Numbered from the stretch's first letter, positions 1 through 14,300 are shown. The stretch: DNA of 64,000 nt from Tubiluchus corallicola (GCA_030141605.1 JAQGDQ010000062.1:685337-749336); one strand, 5' to 3'. Made by a program: numbers and translations. The notes: generated by a model not told the origin, from the letters alone.

Positions 1-109
1 AATGCATTAGAAATCATAAGAAACGTAAACCCAATAAAATACTCAGTTCAAAAGAAATTAGAATACCACTAAAGAAAAAAGTTAGTTAAAAAAGAATAGA
101 ATCCTTCTA

Positions 110-2269
110 TTGACACAAAACGAAAAATGGATGTCTAGACAAAGAGAAAAATTGATAAATGAGTACATAGTGAATTGTGAAAAAGAAGCAAATTTTAGAG
201 AAGTAAAAAAGATATTGGAAGTCATAGAGCAAGAAAGTGGTGTGAAAGGTGGTGCTTTTTGGAAATATAAAAGAAAAGTGACTAAAAAGAAAAAAACAAG
301 ATGCAGAATTAAAGATGCTAATGATGTACTCCTATTATAATGCTAAAATTAAACTGGAATTCACAAAATTTTACCAAAAGTTACTATACAATGAAATAGA
401 GCCGCCTATGGAGGAGTATATTACCCAAGTAATTAAAGATATTGAAATAATCAATGAACTTAAAAAGGTTGATATAGAACCGATTACGGTTGAAGAAATT
501 GGACACGTAGTATCTCAGTTACATTTGCAGAAATCAGTTGATAATCAAGCCTGGGAAAACGAGATGCTGAAGTTTGCAGGCAGTGATTTATTACAAAGTG
601 TAAAAATGATGCTGAATGAAATTCTATTTCAGGAAATTATACCGGAAGAATGGATGAATATGACCTTGAAATCAATCTATAAGAACAAAGGTAACAGAAG
701 TGAATTAAAAAATAAAATAGGCATATTTCTAACAAGTAATATTTCAAAATTGTTTGTAAGAGTGATTTTGGAGCTAAATGAAGACATGTAACTCAAAAAT
801 AATCAGAAAGCCAACGTGGAAGCAAAAAAGGTAACGGTATTGTAGATCATTTGTTTATTCTTTATAGGTATATAGAATATAGTCTATATCACGGAAAACC
901 AGTTAAGTTAGTTTTTGTGGATGTGAAGAAGTGTTTTGATAAATTATGGCTAGAAGACTGTTTAGCAGATCTGTGGACCCTTGAATTACAAGAAAAGTAT
1001 ATCAGCATATTGTCCAAAATGAATAAGTGTGCAGATATAATAGCTGATACACCGTTGGAAATAACGGATAAATTTGAAGTTGGTAAGTTAGTCCGACAAG
1101 GAACAGTACGGGGACCTATTATGTGTTGTGTAAACTACGAAATAGTGTACTACTTTTAAACAGTGATGTTGGTATAACCCCTAGAATATATGTTGATGAC
1201 ATATTATGACTAGGTGATGAAAATAACATTAGTCAAGTTGTGTCAACCTGTAGAATACTAGAAGACTTAAAAAAGATGACATTTAGTAAATCAGAATCAC
1301 AATATATGACAGTGAACAAAGTTAAAGAAACACGCAGGACAGAAAAAAATGATTTGTTTGTAAAAAGTGCTTTTCTAGAAGAAACTTGTCAATATAAATA
1401 TTTAGGAGACTGTTACAGAAAAGGGAGATCATGCTATGAGCCTAAGTAAGAGGAGAAAAAGTAGCATACATGAAGAAAGGATTTTTGTTATGGAATAAAG
1501 AAAAACAAATTGGTACAGAGTGTATGAAAATAAGAATTCTTTTGTTTGAATCAGTAGTGTTACCATCATGAATACATAACACTGAAGCTTGGTGCCATCT
1601 AAATAATGCACAGTGGGATGAAATGGAAAGATGGCAGAAAGAAATGACATGTGCAATCTTAAACCAAACGAGTTCTACAAGTTATTGAGCCACTATCATG
1701 ATATTAAGCTTTTGGTGCATAAGAGAAAGAATACATTATAAACAATTAATGTTATTGCGAATGCTGCGTTTTTCTCCAAGGAAGAAAGACACGCAAAAAA
1801 GGTATTTTAACAATGTTGGAAACAGAAATTCCTGGAAGTTGGACTGAAAACATGAAAGAAACAGCAGAGTTGTATAAAATAGATATAAATGGGGAGAGAT
1901 TAAAACAGATAACCAAATCTAAATGGAAGCGAGAAATAAAAGTAGATATTAGTAAATATTTGGAGTATATTGCTAAAGAAAAGTGTGAGAAAAATGAAAA
2001 AACTGAGATTTATGGAAAATGCTACAGGAATGTGGAATAATCCAGTGGATTATGTAATTAAGTGTAACCAAAAAACAGTCTATGAAATAACAGAGAGGAA
2101 GTTGAATATGATTAAAGTGAAAACAAATTTTAAAAGTAAGTTTAAGAATGATCTGAATTGTTCTTTGTGTAAAATCCATGATGATACAATGGAACACTTA
2201 CTAATGTGTGAGAAAGCTATAAAGATATTGGGTGAAGAAGATATGGAGCTTGATTTAAAAACTTTCTAA
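110..2269 (+). mobile_element. Degenerate non-LTR (LINE) reverse transcriptase
   Basis: Consecutive open stretches in shifting frames (110-340, 315-791, 851-1159, 1240-1449, 1813-2269) read as one decayed non-LTR retrotransposon ORF2. Visible landmarks are an RT entry region at 480-780 (IPEEW, then IYKNKG), the RT palm motif FVDVKKCFDKLWLEDCL near 915-960, a QGTVRGP block near 1100 and a YVDD catalytic box near 1190. After the RT comes a C-terminal Cys/His knuckle of form C-x2-C-x8-H-x3-C near 2157-2210. Stops and frameshifts break every segment, so it is dead. No endonuclease part is seen; the 5' end may lie left of the window or be truncated. Clade not assigned. Confidence 0.75.
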
Positions 2270-2270
2270 A

Positions 2271-2518
2271 CAGAAAAATTAGTGGTGATCAACACCAGGA
2301 TACAGAAATCCTTAGTAATGAATGTTAGACTGAAAATGGGTTTAGAAATAGAAATTTAATATCATGTCTACTCCAGGTTCTGGGTACAGCGTGTTAAATG
2401 TAGAATTTTTAGCTCGCTATTAGGACTTTCACTTTTCTGCTATCCTTTTAGCCTACTAACGTAATTGTAGTAGAGAAGCCATTAATAGAGAGGCCAGTGT
2501 GAACCACCCTGAACCACC
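2271..2518. other. Spacer between two LINE remnants
   Basis: AT-rich sequence after the knuckle of the first LINE and before the 3' end of the second, oppositely oriented LINE. Nothing codes here that I can recognise. Confidence 0.4.
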
Positions 2519-3816
2519 GCTATGACCATCATCGTCATCGAATGAATCACACATCCAGTGACATGATTCTGCTCACCTCCCTATGCCAGGACTCCCTGCT
2601 CGCTGCAATGCCCCAAGTACATTTATTTCTAAAGATCAATGCTGAAGTGTTTAATTCTTTCTGTGCAAAATCTAAATATGTTAACATTTGTCCCCCTGCA
2701 GGTTTTTTAGCTTGTTCTATGGCTCGTTGAAAAGCTATCTTCACTGGAATATCATCAGGTTGTCTAAGCATATGCCCAATCCATCTTAAATGGCGTCTTT
2801 TTATTTTTCTTGTCCAAGGTTCTTTTGCTTTTTCATATAGATCTTTGTTTGAAATTTTCTTTGGCCATCTAATACCCAAAATATTTCTGTAATTTCACCT
2901 CTCAAACGTATCGATTTCAGCTTTATGAATTGCTTTTAATGTCCAGAGCTCAGAGTTATACAGAAATACAGTTTCAACTAAGAATGAGAATATTCTAATT
3001 TTTGTTTCCAAAGAAATCTTCCTATTCTCAAAAACTTTTGTGAGTTCTGAGTAAGCTGATAATGCCATTATCTTCCGTCTTGATATGTCGTGTTCTGTTG
3101 CCAGCAGACTACCGAGATACTTGCATCTTTGCCATGATTCCTCGCCATGGCGTGTTATGTGAAACTCTTCAGCTTTATTTTTGTTTACAACGAGATCCAT
3201 TCTGTTCAGTTTCTCCTCTATATTGAGTTTTTTTATTTCATCTACTTCTTCTTTGTTTCTTGTAATCCATGCCACATCATCAGCATACTGCATAGATATA
3301 GTAGTTCACTTACTTTGTAGAGAGCTGTAACTGTGTTCTTGTCTTACTTCATTCGGTATTAATTCAGGATCAAGAATTGTGTAGTTGTGATGTTCTACTT
3401 CTAGGTCTTTGAATGGTATAACTTTGTCCTCAGTGAGAGCTATGGTAAGATATAAAGTAAAAAGTACAGGGTTTAGGCAGTCACCCTAAGGTACTCCTCT
3501 GTTTGTAGAAAATGGCTGACTCAATTTCCCTTCACACCTGACTTGAATTAATAAATTTTCTAACACTATACTTGTGATGTATATTTCATCAGGTTCAAGG
3601 ATTTCTTCCAAACAGCATAACAGAGTTTTTCTCCGAACACAATCAAAGGCCTTTGACATATCGATCATGAGAATATATATTGAGTAATCAGCAGAAGAGA
3701 TGGCTTTTTCGGCTAGTAAATTACAAGCTTGTACTAATTCAGTAGTATTCCGTCCTGGTTGATATGCTGCTTGGCTTGTTGGAATGCTATGACCAATGGT
3801 TGGGCAGAAAACGCCT
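2519..3816 (-). mobile_element. Non-LTR retrotransposon, 3' half (RT)
   Basis: Read on the minus strand this is the RT and C-terminal part of a second LINE family. Order: SQAAYQPGRNTTE near 3785, palm motif MIDMSKAFDCVRRK near 3650, NRGVPQG near 3485, MQYADDVAW catalytic box near 3290, KYLGS thumb near 3120, then a conserved RRHLRWIGHMLRQPDDIP segment near 2780. The ORF ends near SLDV and the element finishes in a short GAT/GACGAT-type tail around 2519-2545, typical of LINE 3' ends. It is split at about 3290 and 3485 by frameshift or stop. The same 3' tail recurs at 49.06, 51.17 and 52.42 kb. The element continues beyond the insertion at 3817-4780. Confidence 0.8.
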
Positions 3817-4780
3817 TGTAGGGAGCCGAGTGGACCACTGAGCCAAGTAGACCACTTCCGGTAAAACCGATGCGCTAAAAGTAGTGTCCTACATGGGTAG
3901 TCCAAGTAGGACACTAGCGATTTTTGTCGAGAATCGGTAATTTTGTCAAATTTTTGAAAATTCTGTGAAAGTTTCTTCATTTTATTTAAAATTGTGCTTG
4001 TTAGTTGAGTTGTCGTCAGTTTGGCGTCATGAAAACTTGCTTGACCAGGTGTTTAACTCAGCATGCAGTACGCAGGTATTGTTTTGCGATGACGTTGAAG
4101 AGAGAAATTCTGCACACAGTTATTACAGAAATAATTGCAAATTCAGAAATGAGACAGATGCTGCTAAGCCTTCACAACACCAAAAAGTAATTTTTAACAT
4201 TTAAGAAAAGCAAGGATAATTAGTTTTAATATTATCAGTAGTATTGTAACATGTAGGGCACTGTCCTACATGGCTCGCTAGCCCATGTAGGACACTGTCC
4301 TAGATGGCTCGTTAGCCCATGTAGGACACATAGATCGCTAGAACGTTTACTTATAAGAAAACAATTATTTGCCCAAAAGGTAGTGAAACGGATCACCTGT
4401 TTGTGAAGTGAGACAAAATCAAAAATGATATACCTTAAACAAATGTTGAATTCGCAAAAAAGTGGGTTTTTTTTCACTTCAACAACATTAATATCGAAAC
4501 CAAATTTAATGTTGTCCGTTCTACCAGCTCAGAATAAAATTCTTTTATTTTATTAGATGTATAATAAAATATTCAAAGTGTACTAATGTTTTTAATTATT
4601 ATTATTACATAAACAAGCACAACGGACGGTGTCAGTACACTTAACGACTCAATTCGCGACCTGTCTCTAGTGTCCTACTTGGGCAGCCCAAGTGACCGCC
4701 GTGTGAATGTGAAAATGTTTGAAATTTGTATAGTAGACCAATTGGTCTACTTGGCTCAGTGGTCTACTCGGCTCCCTACA
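3817..4780. mobile_element. 964-bp inverted-repeat DNA element (MITE-like)
   Basis: Both ends carry the same inverted sequence starting TGTAGGGAGCCGAGT (left from 3817, right ending 4780). The match continues about 40 bp with one or two mismatches (GACCACTGAGCCAAGTAGACCA). The flanks share CGCCT (3812-3816 and 4781-4785), a likely 5-bp target-site duplication, and the insertion cuts the minus-strand LINE. Inside are many copies of TGTCCTAC/GTAGGACA in alternating orientation at 3886-3915, 4250-4330 and 4668-4675, making subterminal palindromes. No transposase is encoded, so it is non-autonomous. Confidence 0.75.
4250..4332. repeat. Palindromic GTAGGACA cluster
   Basis: Repeated CATGTAGGACACTGTCCTAC units alternate with GGCTCGCTAGCCCATG. 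Each unit can fold on itself and the copies are direct repeats of one another. It lies inside the 3817-4780 element. Confidence 0.7.
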
Positions 4781-4870
4781 CGCCTGTATGACTTTATCAA
4801 AGTATAGACGAGCGGTTTGTTAGTGAATTTCACATTTTTGCAAAGATTTCTGCGATTGAAAGGCATTTTG
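4781..4870 (-). mobile_element. LINE, upstream part beyond the insertion
   Basis: Past the inverted-repeat element the minus-strand LINE seems to resume: the duplicated CGCCT joins sequence that continues toward the RT N-terminal side. The reading here is short and poor, and the 5' limit is not clear. Confidence 0.4.
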
Positions 4871-5228
4871 TTAATTGAACTTGCTTGATTAGGAAATGTT
4901 TATTAAAAGGCGGGTTGGTAATGGTTAACCAATCGAAATGAATGTCTCTTAATTTCACTTATTTTTAATTTAGGATTTTTAAGGAAAATTTAATTTAGAA
5001 AAACGGTACGCGACAGATGTCATTCACTCCAGTGACCAGGTGCACCTAGAACAGTGAGCGTCAGGCTGGTATCTGTAAAGTAGCGCGGACAACATTGAAA
5101 AACGTAGCAAACGCAATCGCGGCAATGCAGTAAATCCAGTGGTGATCATCAGATTTAACGTTTGGCAAATTGTTCTAGCAAGATCACTCTGCATTTCCGT
5201 GTGTACTTAATCATTTTACTTTAGAGAA

Positions 5229-5304
5229 ATGCTAGGGGAGCGTGATACACTTGCAAGTATTATGGCTGATGGTTCCAGCAGTTGGTGTCGAAACGGAAAT
5301 CTTG
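5229..5304 (+). CDS. TMEM268: TMEM268-like exon 1 (start codon)
   Basis: ATG at 5229 opens MLGERDTLASIMADGSSSWC and ends in G before GTAATT. The single G completes a Glu codon with the AA at the start of exon 2, so the phase fits. A second in-frame ATG at 5262 is the alternative start. The N-terminus is the least conserved part, so this exon is less certain than the rest. Confidence 0.65.
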
Positions 5305-8300
5305 GTAATTTGTTCATTATCATTATCTACAGCACTTACTGAGAGCTATATTTTTTCCTACCATAACTATAACAACGACAAAAGTTGTAAAATATATTGC
5401 TGTTGTTAGCCAAATAATCTAAATTACGTAGGCTATGTAAATTTTTTACAACATCTCCAACCCTAAGCTAGAACCCAGATGAAAGATTTTTAGAAGCAAG
5501 TGGATATTGTTCCGATGATCGGAATCCCGAATTTGCAAGATATTGTTCCGATCATTGGAACTGCAACTTTACTGTGTTCAAGTTCGGATCATCAGAACTG
5601 CGGACTTTGCTGTGCACAAGTTCTGATCATAATAAAATTGAATTTGCTAATACCCTTCTGAATAAGTCTTGCTCGGAGCACCCAAGGTACTCCGAACAAG
5701 ACTTTTAATTGGAAAAACGGCTAACAGGAAATGCAGTAGTGCAATGCTCCCATCACGGACAACGAATGTATGTACGCACAAATCATGATGATATTTTTGT
5801 ACAAAAAAGCCATTGTGTATAGGTTTTTTCAAACTGAATTAAAAGAATGTGAAAATGTTTGAAATTTGTATAGTTACACCAGCTTTGCCTATACCTAACA
5901 AAGCATAGTAAAGCAGAGACCTGAAAATAGAAGTACCTATTAATACAGACAGTGCAGTATCGCGAGGAATAAAATTGTCTGGGAACAGAACATTGAGAAA
6001 CGGGTGGAAAGTTTAGGGTTCCATCAATTTATTTTATTTAAATATGCATTTCAGAAAATATAACTGGAAGAGAAATGATGAGAACAATGAGATTATAAAG
6101 GATTTATGTACTGAATAAGGGAGGAAAACTGTTATTTTCAGTTAAATTTTAGCCCATTTTGCAAGATGAATTAATTCATCAGTATTTATAGTAAACACCC
6201 TAGCATGAACATGTCTGCCTCTGGGTGATGCAGTTACAAAAATGTTTAATCCTCTGAAAAGTTTGTGTTTCTTTTTCGGATTTATTGACAGATTTCTCAA
6301 AGTAGAGAATACTGCTTTCAGACAAAATGTATACATACTTAGGTCAGAAAAGTGATATCAAATTTGGGAACATTATTAGTTCTTACTGCTTTATAATCAA
6401 AGAATACTGAGGCAGAGTCACATTTTTTTTACATAATACTGAAATTTAGTTGCCACAAAGTTTTGAAGTTAACTACATTAAATGCTTAATTTCACCTGAA
6501 AGAGAATTTTTTGTTCAATTAGAAAAAAAATTGATTTTATTAAAAAGTATTAAGTCACACTTGCTTTTCCGTGATTTCGAAAACACGCTTAGCCAGCATA
6601 ATTATTTTATATTGCCTCATTATTGTTTGTTTATCAGATGTCAGGCTACCCACAAACAGTAATATGCTGACTCTCAGTCCAATTAGCCTCGATTTTTGTT
6701 ACAAGCAGCAGAGCCAGCCTTTCCAAGTTGCCTACAGTGCATCTGCATGTTAAAGCTTAATTGAATCACTGAAGGTGGAGCTAAGCGAGATTGTATTTGT
6801 GTGTTTGATGTTTACTCAGCAATTTTTCCAAAAGCTTCTTATTTCCTTTTTTTTGTATTTCAAATTATTTTCTTAGATATCCACTTCGCTTAAACAGTTC
6901 TCGGAACATTAGCGCTGCTCTCTTTACTGCAAAGGCCTGTAAAGTGGGTAAAACTTCTGCTAGTTTCGTGATTATCGGAAATTTATCCTTCGGAAATGCG
7001 GTTCCAATCATCAGAACAATATCCACTTCGTTTTTAAAATCTGGAGGCTTGGTTTCCAAAAAAGAAAAAAATTGTTAAATTTCGGTTTAAATACACACTT
7101 TTTGTTGCTGTTTTACTTCATCAAAAGTAGTAAAGTTAAAGGTTGGTTAAGTCTTATAACATTTATCCACATGGTGAAACATTAAGCTATAGTTACCATA
7201 CTGGTGGTAACGAATTTTGCACAGTTGAGTTTTTGATCATATTTTTGCTAGGAGTAAGTACCTTATCTACATCCTAGTAATTTACACAGTTCTTACTCTA
7301 ACTGTAAAACAGCAGTGTAATATGGTACAACTATTATAGTTGTAAGGTAGAGCCTTATCAATTTCACCTGCAACCTAAGAGGTCAGATTAGGACCACAAG
7401 TCCTCATTTTTCAGCAAGCAATTCAGCTGGTGGGGCCCATTAGGGCGAAAGCTCTGGAATAAATATAATCTGCTTTTTGAGACTAAAAGGGTATTCATCT
7501 TTTTATTCATGTAGTAAATATGAGTAATTATAGTCAGGAGAGCACTCTCATATCGTATTTTTTTCAAGGTTTTTACATTGTATGTTATAATCTTATTTTA
7601 GAAAATGGATGCGAGTTGGTCAGTGTGCCTGCAAAAGATGGCAGATGTGTCTGGGTTACTATGGCAACATTCGATACAGAAGCTGTTCCTCCAGAGCTTT
7701 TGACCAGTAATCTAAGGGTAGGCCATGTTTATTTAGTACTTAGTGTGCCAAGCTTCCGAGAAGGTATTTTTATAATACATTTATTAAAATCTTTTAATCC
7801 AAAGATTAAATTACAGTACATTAAAAATAACTACGTTACATACCAAATTACATTACATGCACAGTATAAATTAAGCTAGATTAAAAATGGCAGTAGTAAA
7901 GTGTAACTAATCATATTATTAAAATCTTGATATTGCAAAAACATTTTAAAATGAAACAGTATAAATACAAATTATTGATGTTGAAAAGTGGGAAAACTAT
8001 GAAGCTATTTTTTAATTTTAATTTTTCATTTTTGAATTTTATTTGTGAAAGAATTGTGACCTGTGAAACAAGGTCCTTGAGAATTGTTGCTTTCAGTAAT
8101 TGTGTTTTTTTAAATTAAGCATGCAGAAGTAATACATTTCTGCTGGAAGTAGGGTGTTGTTCAATTTTGATTTTTGACGGTGAATATTAAAAGTATTACT
8201 TTATATAACCATGGAGTATTTTACTAATGTAATTGCGATGTAAAATATTGTATGGCAATAAAAGTGAAGATATTTGTAAAAAGTTTCTAGAAAAAGTGAA

Positions 8301-11300
8301 AGGTCAAGTTTGAAACATCCTGTATATTAAAACAAAGGTCAGTCTGTTTGTCAGATGTATTTTCAATGTTACTTTGTCTAGCCGTACAGTAACCCCCTTG
8401 TCCTTATACTGCACCAAAGTGGAAGTTCTTTGTTAAAAGGCCCAGTCTGGCCAAGTTTGTGAATTGAAAATGCACATTGGGTACATAACTGGCTTGAATT
8501 ATTCTGTGTTTAGGAGAGTGACTGTAAATTAAAAGGTTTATCCTATAGGTGTAGGAGTCCATCTGTGTGCTAGAGCAAAGCTACATGGAAATGCGGGTTG
8601 TGTTTAGTGATTTGTTTAGATTGTGTTTTTATTTGTGTATTTATTTGTTTTTCACTTTATTTTAACAGAAGAAATGTGACTACAATATTATTGTTTCTGT
8701 CAGTAATGAGGTTTCCAATGCGAAATGCCATAAAACCTAATTTCTCAATGTTATTGGAACTTGTTGTTCATTTCAGTTACCAGCACATGAGTACACAATG
8801 GCATTAGAGTTCCTTGTGAATGATTGTAGATTTACCTTATATTCTACGTGTTATCGACGTCTAATTCTGTCATGGTTGGCAGTCAGTGTCTTGATTCTCA
8901 TAATTATCTGTACAAGCGTCGCCGGAATGAAGTTATTTGCAGCTACAGTGATCTGGTTAATTTGCAATGCTGTTGGGATTATTATCACTCTTTATATCAA
9001 GAGATTTGTAAGTATTTATTTTCTTTTGCTACTGATATGAATCAGCTTTAGTTAAATTCAATCATGTTGTCTTGTACTAGTTCTTATCTACTACTTTAGG
9101 AAAGTTATTCTAGATGTTTCTACATGTTTCTGTATTTTTATGGCCAGCGCAATATAAACAAAACAATATGTTCTGGTGCCTTACTTCTTAAAAACCTTGA
9201 AGAAACTTGAATATTTCTGTACTTTTTGCAAGTTTGATATATCGTATATACTTATGTACAAGTCGAATTTTTGGGAGGCGATTTTAAGGTGAAATTTCTG
9301 GAGTCGACTTATACTACGATATGTTTTTGGGAGATGTCGCTAAAGAGTCGTCTACAATACGAATATGTAAAGAAATAATCCTTCATTATACACTGGACTG
9401 AATGAACACTCATACTGTGATACTTCACATTGGAGAATGTTCGCATCTTGACATTACTTCACAAGATGAACAAATGTTACTGTAATTTATTTTAATGTAT
9501 GTGAAATTAACTAAAATTTATATAATACCGGCAAATAAACTAGCGACGGAGCACTCGATCAGATCATGGAAATCGTCAATGTTGTGCAGGTGCTGCCGCC
9601 TGTTGGCCTTCGCGGGAAGTTTTACACTGGCCTTGTATATGCGTGTTTTATTGGCAAAATATCGATTACCAGCATACACGCGTATATAAAAGACAACTAC
9701 GCACAGGTATTAATTTTAGTAAATTATTTTTTTTCTTCAAATGGGAAGGTGATGAACCACAAGATTTAATTGCATCATTGTAAAATTAATACTGTTTACT
9801 CTGGAAGATCTTAATATTTTATGGTCGACTTGTATGCAGGTCGTATCAATATATAAAATGATGTAATTTTTGGTCTGAAAATGCACATCGACTTGTACAC
9901 ACGTATATATTTTTATATTATTATACTTTTTGTATTATGAATGTATATTCTAAATTAATGTGAATCATACTATTGTATACTGATAAAAGCCGTTTTTTTT
10001 ATAAAAGTTCCCCTAGAAACACAGTTAGTCTCGAAAAATAATAAGCTTATGTTTAAAAATGCAAAAATGAATGCAGGCACATTTAAACTTACGTAGTAAA
10101 ATAGTTTTATCTGTCAATGTTCTCCTTGGAGCAAGTGAAGTTGTAACGTAACTAGTAGGGAAACATTTTTCCAGTAATGAATTCCATAGATAAGAGGGCC
10201 GTGGGAAAAACTGGATTCATTACTGTTTCTAAATTTAGTATTGTCTAAAATAAAAATAATAGAAGTGCAGCGCGAGACAAGTGTCCTACTCCAAACCAAC
10301 TATTTGAGGAGAGACAGTTTAGCATATTCTGTGTAAGTATCCATAAGAGGTTTATATAATAACAGACATTCGATCTTTGCATTGCAAAAGTTGATGACAA
10401 ATCCGACATGATCAGTTTGTCACTGTTGTTTTGCAGTCTGTCAGGTAGATTAAGATAACATGATGTGGCTGCATGGTGAAAACTCAGTAAAACGGTTAGC
10501 AGATAAAATTATAAAGATAAGGCATTATAAACTGTATTTTTGGCACGGTTCAATGTTCTTACTTCTTAGGCACTTTTTGTTAGCTATTTCTCCCAACTAG
10601 GGTTAGAAATCTCAGAATACAGTTTGGGCTCAAGCAAACGAATGTGATTGCTCAGAAAGAGATTAGTAAGCCACGCCTTGCTACCAAAGCTGTAATATAA
10701 TAGCTCTGTCTTGTAAATTTTGTGCAATTGTGTCCATCGTTGTTTTACAGTTATTGTATAATGTATGCTATATTATATGATGTATATGCCAATAAAACAA
10801 TTTATTAGTGTGATGGTGAAAAAAGGACACAAGCCTCGTGTTCTAGAACTTAATGATAGTGTTAGGCTGTACTTACATTTAACAATTTTCAACTTGTACA
10901 TTCGAAACAATGACATGCAAAAACATTTGCTCATAATCAAGATTAAACTAAAATTATATCATAATGGTCAGTAATACTTGAATGTGTCTAGTATCTCAAG
11001 TATAATATCTAGTATTGCGTTGTTTGATATTCTTTGCTCATTTAATGACTGTAGTATGTATATACGTATAACACACTTGCATAATATCTATTGTATTATA
11101 GAAAATTCTATTAAAAGCACTTTATTTCATTACATGCTAATAGATGAAAAAATTTTGCGCGAAGTTGCATCTAATCAGCTAACTTTCTACATTTAGAAGT
11201 TTCTTTGTTACTCATTCTACATTTTTGACTTTTTTGTAGTTGGATAGAAACCTTGACCTGGCTGTAGCTGCAGCTAACCAAGTTTTACTGCCATACAATG

Positions 11301-14300
11301 TTTTGCTGTGCATGGAGGATTTTGGAAAGTTATCGTGCCATAAAATTTTTGTATCCTTGTACTACAATAACATGTTATTGTTTAATTGCAATATTAACTT
11401 AATAGACATGCCTTTACCTCAGTAATTTAATAATTCGTGTTAGAGAGTGAAAATCAGTACTGATAGTGATGTCATTGTTGAACAAACTGAATCTGCATTA
11501 AACTGTTCACATGTGTGCAATTTAAAACTAATTATTATAAAGTAATTTGACATACATTTAGAATAGCATCCAGCTGTTCCCCTTCAGGCTTGCTTGTCAT
11601 TGTGAGAAACTCTTACAAAAGTCTAATTTAATTAACTATGTTCAATTTAGCCTACTAGTGTGCCGATATAAATAATACTAGGTAAATTTAGGTACCATTA
11701 ATATGGCGAGGTAGGTGTGGAGAATTAACGGAATTGCTTCTTTGCTCCAATTGTTTTATCAATTTGAATTTTTTGTAAATAATTTTCTTTTCAAAATTCG
11801 TTATTCTCTAGTAGGATTCTTCCAACATTTTTACTTTTTCCTGAAAAAAGAATTTGAGTTTGATGTTTATGCTTAACTCGTTCATGCAGCTACACTTTTT
11901 CTATTATGACATTAGCGGATGTGTGGTAAGTGCTACTTTGCTTAAACTCCATAGTGCATTATAATATTACATATATATTTGTATAATGCCCACAATGCAC
12001 CACAAGCATCACATATACACTACACACACACACACAAACAAACATACCTATGCACACGCACGCACACACACACATATATACAGTTTGTGATCGGTGTACA
12101 TACATATACTTGTACCAGAACCACATTGCAAGGCCTGCGACCGTAAGTGCAATAAAAATATATAATTCTAAGTACTACATTAGTGAAAAAATCACAAATG
12201 TTTGAAGTTATCAGATGCCGGTTCGCTTATTATGGTTTTCTTTGAAAACAAAACAGAACCAATTATTTCCGCAAAAAGATTTAAAAATTGGATGGTCTTA
12301 AACAAAATTTATGTCAATGAAGAATAAAGATACATTCGATATATGAAGTGGAAAATTTGAATGAGAATATTTGTGGTTAATCAGTAAAATTGTACATTCA
12401 ACTTGCTATGTTACTGAAGACAAATGAAATATTTTTAGTGCAGGTATAATGTTGTCAAACTTTCTAGCTTCAATTACAAGCCATGTAGCACTGTTTTACA
12501 CATGCTGTAATCTGCAAACCATACAAAGTAGAAGTGAGTAGTAAACAGTTGGAAAATTGTAAGGTGTGAGGCAGCAAAAATGCTCCCAATTCCTCCACAA
12601 ACGCTCGACCAACTGCAGCAGAAGGCAGTGTGTAACATGTTGGTTGATTAATTTAACATTTTTGCCCAAGCACACCTTCATAATTGCCATTTAATTATGA
12701 GATCCTTATAACTATTAACATTAATATTTTTTTGTTTAAGCACAAAATCAGTACACTGCTAGCTGAACAGGAAAAGAGGAAGAAATCTGCAAAACAAAGA
12801 AAAGATTTGGCTTCCGGAAAGTCTTTGAAAGAAACTGTGAGCAAAAAACTTTATATAAATCTTATAATATTTATTCTTCACAGACTTTCTTGTTAGCCTT
12901 TAGAAGTACTTCCGTATTTATTTTCTTTTTTCTTATCTTTTTAAGTAGCTATACTGTTTGATTTTTCTTGTTTGCCATTTTATTGAATATAAAAATTATA
13001 TAATTTATTTCATGCGTAATAAAGATACATTACACAAAATCGCATGATAATCATAAATAAATAGTTAAATGGGTTCATCGGTCGTCATACAATTTGAGAA
13101 GCATATTAATTCGTTACGATTGAGCGTTAAAAGTTTGCCTTTCAAGGATGAAATAATATCTAATGCATGTATAACAGATTACTTTTGAATTTACTTTCTT
13201 ACTTTTGATAGAAATTGAATGTATCGTCTAGTTTTTAATATTAACTTATGCATCATAAAGCTGTTTATTTGCAGTCTTGCTATTCCATTTGGCATTTCTC
13301 ACTGTTATTCTGAACTTGAGCATATGGCAATAAGTGCTTGAGTGTGTCATGTTGTATAAAAGGGGTCACATAATGCAACTCACTATTACTCAAGTTCTGT
13401 TTGATTTTTAGATTATTAGAAAAAACATGTTTGAATTTGAATGTAAAGACTAGAAAGGGCTTAGTTTTACATAAAAATCCAAGTTTATGTACTGTATTTT
13501 CAAATTCTCAATGCATAATTATATTTATTTCAATAACATTTGTATGAAAGTTATGACTAAATGATTACTGTTTGCACCATATTCATACAGTGTAGTTACA
13601 TCTAGAAAACATGCATTTTTCATCATATTATTAGTATTTAATAGTAATGTACTATAGATACGATGCTCTACTCTTAATTTAATGTAATACAGGACACTAT
13701 TGAACAAGGCACACTGCCCACAGTAACTAGAAATTCACTAGTAACAAACCAGACAGATGAATGTGATCTGAATATGGTAGCTGGATCAGCTGTTGTTCCA
13801 ATTGAAATCGACACGGATGTTATACTCGATGAAGCAAATGCTGATATTCCATCCTCATCGAAGCCAAGCATTCGGGTTTGTTGCTTTTATCTCTTTAGGT
13901 CTTTATATTAACTTTGTAGCCGCAATGTTAAATGCGTAAATGTGTATATTAGTAGAATTTTTTCCCTGCAAATATTGGGGCTGCACTATTATTACTATTA
14001 TTATTTATAATAGTATAAAACAAAGATTTATTATTATCTCTCTTGCTCCTTCCCTACCTCCCTCCCCCCCTCTCTCTCATTTCCATCTTCTTTTCCCCTC
14101 TCTGTTTTGTTTCTCACCATTTCCCTGACTTATATCCTTTCTTTCTCACCCCCTCTCTCCGTTGCTTGCTGCTTGTATGTGTACTAAACAGTAACATACA
14201 TAACTAATTGAACATGAGAATTAGGTCAATGGCTCTACAAAATGTGCCATAATTTTTTATAGCTGCACTGCAAAATAGGAAGAACATTCCAGAGAAAAAG

